Shown: in pieces, positions 58,918 to 64,000 of the stretch
Position numbering within the stretch: position 1 is the first letter of the stretch
Layout of the letters: every line of letters begins with the position of its first letter
NCBI GenBank assembly: GCA_018241505.1
Contig: JAFEDS010000025.1
Span: 124,001 to 188,000, forward strand
DNA length: 64,000 nucleotides
Direction of reading: 5' to 3'
Source of the DNA: Pseudomonadota bacterium
GTDB taxonomy: Bacteria; Pseudomonadota; Gammaproteobacteria; Steroidobacterales; Steroidobacteraceae
Made by a program: the position numbers and the translations under genes
Notes under the pieces: model-generated
Told to the model about the DNA's origin: nothing
The model's database searches: none
What the model saw: the letters and a program-made list of their open reading frames with translations, nothing else

Positions 58918-60377
58918 GCTGTATTCGCGCCGGCAGCGCAATCATCGCCGCGGTGTTACTGACATCGTGCACGCTCGAACCGCACTATGAGCGGCCCAAG
59001 GCGCCGGTTGCAAAGACCTGGAGCGACGCTGCGCAGTCGTCCGGTAACTCGACAACCGCCGTGAACGTGGGCTGGCGGCAGTTCTTTCCCGACCAGAACA
59101 TGCAGCGGCTGATAGAAATCGCGCTGGCCAACAACCGCGACCTGCGCATTGCCGCACTCAATGTCCAGGCCACCCAGGCGCAGTATCGGATCCAACGCTC
59201 CGACCTGTTTCCGACGGTTAACGCCATCGCCCTGGAGCAACTGCAGAAATACCCCTCCGGTGTGTCAGCCTCATCCGGCGGCACTTCGGGCACGGGCAAT
59301 GTTGGCACAGGCAGCAGTAGCAGCGGCCAGACCATCCGCTTCTATGAGGCCGGGGTGGGATTCACCGCCTACGAGATCGATCTGTTCGGCAGGATCCGCA
59401 GCCTGAATCACGAGGCGTTTGAAAAGTACCTGAGCTCCGAGGAGACACGCCGCAGCACGCAGCTCAGTCTCATAGCGCAGGTGGTGAGCGCCTACCTGAC
59501 CGTACTGGCCGACGAGACGATTCTAAAGGTCACCCGCGAGACCCTTCAGAGTCAGATGGAATCCTACAACCTGACCAAGCGCAGCCTCGATGCCGGCACG
59601 ACCACCGCCCTGGCATTCAGACAGGCGGCGACCACGGTCGATACCGCCAAGGCAAATCTCGCTCAATACACTCGCCAGGCCGCTCAGGATCGCAACGCAC
59701 TCGGTCTTCTGATCGGCGCTCCTGTGCCGGATGACATCTCGTTCACAGTCGAGCTGGGAGCGGTGAACCTGTCAGCCGATCTTCCCCCGGGCGTGCCGTC
59801 GGAAGTACTCACCAACCGACCCGACGTGCTGGCGGCGGAGCACGCACTGATCGCGGCCAATGCCGATATCGGTGCCGCGCGAGCGGCCTTCTTCCCCAGC
59901 ATCAGCCTCACGGGCCAGTTCGGCAGCGCGAGCACCCAACTTTCCGGGCTGTTCAAGGCGGGCTCCATTGCCTGGAGCTTCACGCCGCAGATCAGCGTGC
60001 CGATTTTCACCGGCGGGCGCAACAAGGCGAGCCTGGATCTGAGCAGGATCGAGAAAGATATCAACATCGCCCAGTATGAAAAAACCTTGCAGACGGCGTT
60101 CCGCGAAGTCGACGACGCGCTGTCGGCCCGGCGGACGTTGGATGAGCAATTGACAGCGCAGCGCGCCCTTCTCGATGACACTTCCCAGTCCTATCAATTG
60201 GCGAACCTGCGCTTCAAGAATGGAGTGGACAGCTTCCTGCCGGTGTTGGATGCTCAGCGGGCGCTGTATTCTGCGCAACAGAGTGTCATCGGCCTGGAGC
60301 TGATCCGGCTCCAGAATATGGCAACACTCTATAAGGCGTTGGGGGGCGGATTGCGGGAAGCGTCTACCCGTCCCTGA
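58914..60377 (+). CDS. Outer-membrane efflux lipoprotein (OprM/NodT family)
   Basis: This 487-residue protein is a TolC-like outer-membrane channel with a lipobox ([12 protein letters not shown]). Family marks are [94 protein letters not shown] (in pieces) and the second-repeat [21 protein letters not shown]. It completes the tripartite pump with the two preceding genes, with which it overlaps by four bases. A Gly/Ser-rich loop (about residues 120-142) is longer than usual. Confidence 0.95.
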   Translation: MSCIRAGSAIIAAVLLTSCTLEPHYERPKAPVAKTWSDAAQSSGNSTTAVNVGWRQFFPDQNMQRLIEIALANNRDLRIAALNVQATQAQYRIQRSDLFPTVNAIALEQLQKYPSGVSASSGGTSGTGNVGTGSSSSGQTIRFYEAGVGFTAYEIDLFGRIRSLNHEAFEKYLSSEETRRSTQLSLIAQVVSAYLTVLADETILKVTRETLQSQMESYNLTKRSLDAGTTTALAFRQAATTVDTAKANLAQYTRQAAQDRNALGLLIGAPVPDDISFTVELGAVNLSADLPPGVPSEVLTNRPDVLAAEHALIAANADIGAARAAFFPSISLTGQFGSASTQLSGLFKAGSIAWSFTPQISVPIFTGGRNKASLDLSRIEKDINIAQYEKTLQTAFREVDDALSARRTLDEQLTAQRALLDDTSQSYQLANLRFKNGVDSFLPVLDAQRALYSAQQSVIGLELIRLQNMATLYKALGGGLREASTRP

Positions 60378-60414
60378 CACTCACACGGCCGATTGCAGGC
60401 TGTAGGAGGTGGTT

Positions 60415-61647
60415 GTGGTCAGTGGATTGCGCATCCTGGCTGCGGTGCTGCAGATATTTGCCACAGTGGCGGTCCTGCAGGTACTGCCACCGTTGGCCGC
60501 CGGCGTTTATTTCAAAGGGTTCGTCATCGCTTATGGCCTCGCAGCACTGTTGCGCGGCAAATATGACCTGTTTGTAGCGCAGCACTTCGTCGGTCCGCAC
60601 GACCCGGCGCGCGCGACCCGTGACCTCGTGCGCGGATTGGGAATCCGGATCCTGATTCGCAGTACCATCGCCTGTGCAATCCTGTTGGTGGTGACGACGG
60701 ACCTGGATGTGATGGACGTCTACCTGCACCCCTATTTGCAGACGTACCTGCCATTTGTGCTGGCCGTCCCGTTCGCCACGCTTGCGCTGTACCTCGCGAA
60801 TGTCCTGCGGGCGATGAACCGTACGCTGAGCAGTACCCTCGTGGCGACTTACAGTATCAACATCATGATCCTGCTCGTGGCCGCCTATGCCGACGGCTCT
60901 GTCGACAGCCTGTTGCAGTGGCTGTCTTGGGCATTCTTCGCGGGCACGGTGCTCGCAGCCGGCGTGGGTGTGTTGATCACTCGCCAGGTATTTCCTCCCG
61001 AACCGAAGCTTGCGCCGGTCCTGTGGCCCGAGGTCTACGCTGCATCCGCCCGCAACGGGCTCACTGGGATTGCCCTAGCGTGTCTGCAATGGGGCCCCCT
61101 GTGCCTGCTGGCATTGATGGGCGGCGAAATCCAGATCGCACACTATGCCGTCGTCACCCGGACAGCGAATGTCGTCGACTTCCTGCTTCCCGCCGCCATC
61201 CTGGTCCCGCAGAGCATGTTGCTGCATTCGAGGCTTGCGGGCGTGATGCACTCCGAGCACGGCAAGCTCCTGGTGGACCTGGCTGTTTCGCTGACAACCA
61301 CCACCCTGTGTGTGGCCGCCATCGCCATCGCAACCCCGTGGATTGTCGACCTGTATGGCAGCCCCTACACCGGCTTGACCGAGTTGTTTGTGTTGCTGTT
61401 CGCCACGCAGTGGCTGAACGGGGTCGGGCGTCCGGCCATCCGCCATCTCGCGGCCCGCTGGCACTTCCCCTTGATCCGGCGAATTCTGTTCATCAGCATG
61501 ACAGTGGCCATCGCGGCCAGCTTCGTTGCCATACCCACCTATGGAGCCCAGGGCGCCGCCATCAGCGTGTGTCTGGGTGCGCTGCTCATGAACGGCCAGG
61601 CGGTGCAGGCCGCCTTTGCCGGCTGCCGCGCTACCGCCCGGTCCTGA
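60415..61647 (+). CDS. Wzx/MATE-like polytopic membrane protein
   Basis: This 410-residue protein has about twelve hydrophobic segments and resembles polysaccharide-flippase-type proteins of the MOP superfamily (GLRILAAVLQIFATVAVLQVL, VTRTANVVDFLLPAAILVPQ, LYGSPYTGLTELFVLLFATQWLNGVGRPAIRHLA in pieces, PTYGAQGAAISVCLGALLMN). It starts with GTG after a perfect AGGAGG at five bases. It stands 37 bases after the efflux operon and no glycan genes are nearby, so a specific lipid-linked cargo cannot be named. Its end overlaps the PotD-like gene by 17 bases, tail to tail. Confidence 0.82.
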   Translation: MVSGLRILAAVLQIFATVAVLQVLPPLAAGVYFKGFVIAYGLAALLRGKYDLFVAQHFVGPHDPARATRDLVRGLGIRILIRSTIACAILLVVTTDLDVMDVYLHPYLQTYLPFVLAVPFATLALYLANVLRAMNRTLSSTLVATYSINIMILLVAAYADGSVDSLLQWLSWAFFAGTVLAAGVGVLITRQVFPPEPKLAPVLWPEVYAASARNGLTGIALACLQWGPLCLLALMGGEIQIAHYAVVTRTANVVDFLLPAAILVPQSMLLHSRLAGVMHSEHGKLLVDLAVSLTTTTLCVAAIAIATPWIVDLYGSPYTGLTELFVLLFATQWLNGVGRPAIRHLAARWHFPLIRRILFISMTVAIAASFVAIPTYGAQGAAISVCLGALLMNGQAVQAAFAGCRATARS

Positions 61648-62710
61648 AGCGGGTCCACATCCGGGTGCGCAAGCGCACATAAGCCTCGCTTTTCGCGCGT
61701 TCCGGAATCAGCTCGCCGGCCGGCAGAATGTTGGCATTCCGCAGCGGCGGCAGCAGGGCTGCCTGGGACTGTTGATTGCCATTGGGGAAGTGGATGGCGT
61801 TACTGTTTTCCGCCGCTATGGCCGGATCCAACAGAAAATTGATGAAGGCATGGGCGTTGTTGGGATGTGGCGCATCGGTTGGAATGGCCATCACGTCGAA
61901 CCACATGACAGCGCCCTCACGGGGAATGCTGTAGCGAAGGGTCCTGCCGGTGCCTGCGATGCTGACGCGCTCCTGTGCCTGCATGGCATCGCCGTTACTG
62001 GCGATGATGACGCACAGCTCCCCGGTGGCCAGATCCTCCACGAGCGAGCCGCTGCTGACTTTCCGGATATAGGGCCGGACTGCCATTAGGGCCTTGGCCG
62101 CGCGCTCGAGCTCGTCGACAGCCTCGCTGTTCGGCGGCTCGCCGAGCCACGCAAGCACACTCGGCACGATGATATTCGGTGCCTCGTACAGCCCGATGCC
62201 ACAATCCGCCAAAGCGGCCGCGACCCGCGGATCAAACAACAGGGACCAGCTATCGACCGGCGCCTGCGGCAACCGGGCACGGACTTTAGCCTCATCGTAG
62301 GCGATTCCAGTGATTCCCCACGTGTAGTCGACCGCGTGGGCATTGTCCGGGTCGTGGGCGGCGAGCCGGCGCATGATCGCCGGATCCAGGTTCTTCAGAT
62401 TCGGCAGCCCGGCCCGGTCGAGACGCCGGAATACGCCCGCCGCCGTCATGCTCTCCAGGTACGCGCCGGACGGAAACACCACATCATAGCCTGAACGGCC
62501 CGCCAGCATCCTCGCTTCCAACGTGTTGTTCGAATCGAAGGTGTTGTAGCGCACCTGAATGCCGGAGCGGGCGGTAAACTCGCGCAGCACTTCGGGTTTG
62601 ACGTAGTCGTACCAGTTGTAGATGTTGACAACCGGCGGCTCCTGGTGCGCTGTTGGCGTGCAGGCAGTCAGGCCCAGGCAAAGAATTGTCGTGTATATGG
62701 ATCGTCGCAT
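61631..62710 (-). CDS. Polyamine-binding lipoprotein (PotD/PotF-like), orphan
   Basis: This 359-residue protein has a lipobox (TTILCLGLTACTPT) and the spermidine/putrescine-binding fold: VVNIYNWYDYVKPEVLREFTARSGIQV (in pieces), SGYDVVFPSGAYLESM, YTWGITGIAYDEAKV, IIASNGDAMQAQER, REGAVMWFDVMAIPTDAPHPNNAHAFINFLLDP (in pieces). It should bind a polyamine or related cation in the periplasm. No ATP-binding or permease genes lie next to it, so it either serves a transporter encoded elsewhere or acts as a sensor. It diverges from the CcdC-like gene across 42 bases. Confidence 0.9.
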   Translation of the reverse strand: MRRSIYTTILCLGLTACTPTAHQEPPVVNIYNWYDYVKPEVLREFTARSGIQVRYNTFDSNNTLEARMLAGRSGYDVVFPSGAYLESMTAAGVFRRLDRAGLPNLKNLDPAIMRRLAAHDPDNAHAVDYTWGITGIAYDEAKVRARLPQAPVDSWSLLFDPRVAAALADCGIGLYEAPNIIVPSVLAWLGEPPNSEAVDELERAAKALMAVRPYIRKVSSGSLVEDLATGELCVIIASNGDAMQAQERVSIAGTGRTLRYSIPREGAVMWFDVMAIPTDAPHPNNAHAFINFLLDPAIAAENSNAIHFPNGNQQSQAALLPPLRNANILPAGELIPERAKSEAYVRLRTRMWTRFRTGR

Positions 62711-62752
62711 CGGCGGCCACTATACTCGACTGCCTGTCAATGGATTGAGCCG

Positions 62753-63277
62753 ATGCCACCCGACCATCCGCACCCTTCGCTCCTGGTTTCGATCCTGGTC
62801 GGTGCTCTCATCATCTGGCGCTTCTACTCGCGCATCCGCCGGATGGTCGTGCGTCAGAAGCTTTCGCCGGTGCGACCGTGGATCACCGCCTGCGTGCTGC
62901 CGCTTCTGCTCATTGTGTTTGCGACGGTTTCCATGCGGCACACGCTCGACCTCGCGGCCCTGTTTGGCGGTGCGGCCTTGGGTGCCGGCCTGGGCGTCTA
63001 CGGGTTGCGGCTCACAAAGTTTGAGACCACGCCGGAAGGGATGTACTACACACCCAGCGCCCACCTCGGGATCGCCTTGTCAGCCGTGCTGATTGCACGC
63101 GTGGCCTATCGGTTTTGGCAGATGTCCGCGACGCCGCCCGAGGGCATGCCACCGCCCGGCGTAGGCCCGGGGAGTCCGGGCTCTCCCCTGACACTTCTGA
63201 TCTTCGGCACATTAGCCGGCTATTACGTTACGTACGCCATCGGCCTCATCCGTTGGGCCCGCGCCCGCGGCGACTGA
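62753..63277 (+). CDS. CcdC/DUF1453-like membrane protein
   Basis: This 174-residue protein has four hydrophobic segments (SLLVSILVGALIIWRFY, ITACVLPLLLIVFATV, AALFGGAALGAGLGVYGL, LTLLIFGTLAGYYVTYAIGL) with RRMVVRQKLSPVRPW after the first and RLTKFETTPEGMYYTPS in the middle, which I recognise as a CcdC/DUF1453-type pattern. The function in proteobacteria is not known. The frame is open upstream but that part is antisense to the PotD-like gene. Confidence 0.8.
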   Translation: MPPDHPHPSLLVSILVGALIIWRFYSRIRRMVVRQKLSPVRPWITACVLPLLLIVFATVSMRHTLDLAALFGGAALGAGLGVYGLRLTKFETTPEGMYYTPSAHLGIALSAVLIARVAYRFWQMSATPPEGMPPPGVGPGSPGSPLTLLIFGTLAGYYVTYAIGLIRWARARGD

Positions 63278-63428
63278 CGCATTCTGTCGCATCAACACTT
63301 GGTGCAGCGCGAGTCCCCGCTTTTGCTGCCTTGCGGCAAGTAGCGATTCACAGTTTTAACATTGCCGCACGTCGGCTGGGTGGTCGACCACGCTTCGCCA
63401 CTATGCGGTCATGTGAAGATGAGCGCGT

Positions 63429-64000
63429 ATGACGGCAGTGAGCACTCAACAACCGGCAGCCAGTGTCCCAGGCAATCTCGCGGCCTTTGCGTGGCCGCTC
63501 ATGCTCACCATGACCCTGATGCTGCTGCTGGGCATGGCGAGCATCGCCACGCTTTCGTCATTGCGAGCCTACGTCAATGGCGAAGGCCGATGGTCCAAAG
63601 CCGAGAGCCAGGCCATCGCGGACCTGCGCCGTTATACGGTCAGCGGCGACGAAGACGACTACAAGAAATTCCGCAACCAACTCTCCGTGCCGCTCGGTGA
63701 CCGCGCGGCACGGCTGGAACTGCAGAGCGCGACTCCCGATCCGGAAATCGCGCGACTGGGATTTCTTGCCGGCCGCAACGATCCGGCCGACATTCCGGGC
63801 ATGATCCGGCTGTTCCGGCTGTTCAGTGCCAGCTCGATCATGGCACCGTCCATTCGCGCCTGGACCAACGGCGATGCGCTGATCATGCAGCTCAGCGATA
63901 TCGGCAAACGCATTCACGACGAGATCGTGACCGGACATGCGGACGCCGCGTACATCGACTCTTTGATCGGGGCCGCGGAGCGCGTGCACTCTCGCATGGG
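63429..64000 (+). CDS. Membrane sensor protein, N-terminal part (3' end outside window)
   Basis: The frame opens at an ATG and runs without a stop to the last base (190 codons plus two bases), so the gene is cut by the window edge. The start is followed by a cytoplasmic stretch, a transmembrane helix (FAWPLMLTMTLMLLLGMASI) and a helical extracytoplasmic sensor (LRAYVNGEGRWSKAESQAI, LRRYTVSGDEDDYKKFRNQL, VPLGDRAARLELQS, RLGFLAGRNDPADIPGMIRL, AWTNGDALIMQLSDIGKRIH). This sensor type precedes histidine-kinase or GGDEF/EAL output domains in related bacteria; which one follows here is not visible. The 151 bases before it contain no gene that I can see. Confidence 0.85.
   Translation, partial: MTAVSTQQPAASVPGNLAAFAWPLMLTMTLMLLLGMASIATLSSLRAYVNGEGRWSKAESQAIADLRRYTVSGDEDDYKKFRNQLSVPLGDRAARLELQSATPDPEIARLGFLAGRNDPADIPGMIRLFRLFSASSIMAPSIRAWTNGDALIMQLSDIGKRIHDEIVTGHADAAYIDSLIGAAERVHSRM

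Noticed and set aside
1-64000. tRNA, rRNA, CRISPR array, insertion sequence or prophage
   Set aside because: No cloverleaf-like sequences, repeat-spacer pattern, transposase or phage genes were recognised on either strand by reading.

Overview
The window looks like a GC-rich gammaproteobacterial chromosome, most likely a Xanthomonadales/Steroidobacter-like lineage. This is an inference from family content: several large TonB-dependent receptors, a tryptophan-halogenase-like/SapC/cupin-like trio beside a sugar receptor, PadR-TonB pairs, and several starts without a Shine-Dalgarno. I see no rRNA, tRNA, CRISPR array, insertion sequence or prophage. No stretch longer than 300 bases lacks a gene; the longest gap is the 285-base regulatory region at 7832-8116.

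Layout. 1-480 is the 3' end of a LysR regulator. 419-11859 is a sugar (probably beta-glucoside) utilisation locus: class II aldolase, halogenase-like flavoprotein, SapC, cupin-like oxygenase, large TonB receptor, then divergently a sugar MFS porter, a LacI regulator and a GH1 beta-glucosidase. Two identical LacI-type operators lie between receptor and porter. 11899-15060 holds a Sel1 protein, an alpha/beta hydrolase, a DUF2218 remnant and a toxin-first hipA-hipB pair with a palindromic operator. 15090-18952 carries an M20 amidohydrolase, a gamma-carbonic-anhydrase-like protein, an SGNH esterase and an IclR regulator. 19011-28067 is an aromatic-acid region: hydroxycinnamoyl-CoA hydratase-lyase, MarR regulator and feruloyl-CoA-synthetase-like ligase, then a TonB receptor/PQQ dehydrogenase/PEBP operon and an AraC regulator. 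28108-34631 holds peptidases, a DUF1016 nuclease, a ChaA-type antiporter and a CmcJ/NvfI-like protein.

34628-39279 is the most interesting part. It is a tightly packed minus-strand run of six genes: PadR, TonB-like protein, an OphMA/SonM-type peptide-backbone N-methyltransferase, GNAT acetyltransferase, a 93-residue protein with a leader-like helical part, a short NICCLV segment and a 26-residue acidic tail, and a TPR-GGDEF membrane protein. I read it as a candidate split borosin RiPP cluster with an unusual acidic follower and unusual partners.

39365-49624 holds a PAP2 phosphatase, M28 peptidase, Na+/H+ antiporter, VOC protein, a TonB receptor-MHS transporter pair and an acyltransferase. 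49621-54504 carries OsmC, aroG preceded by a complete Phe/Tyr transcription attenuator (leader peptide plus terminator), a membrane protein, thioredoxin, a LysR regulator, DUF488, AlkB and DUF3617. 54615-60377 is a three-gene RND efflux operon. The window ends with a Wzx-like membrane protein, an orphan PotD-like lipoprotein, a CcdC-like protein and the 5' part of a membrane sensor cut by the right edge.
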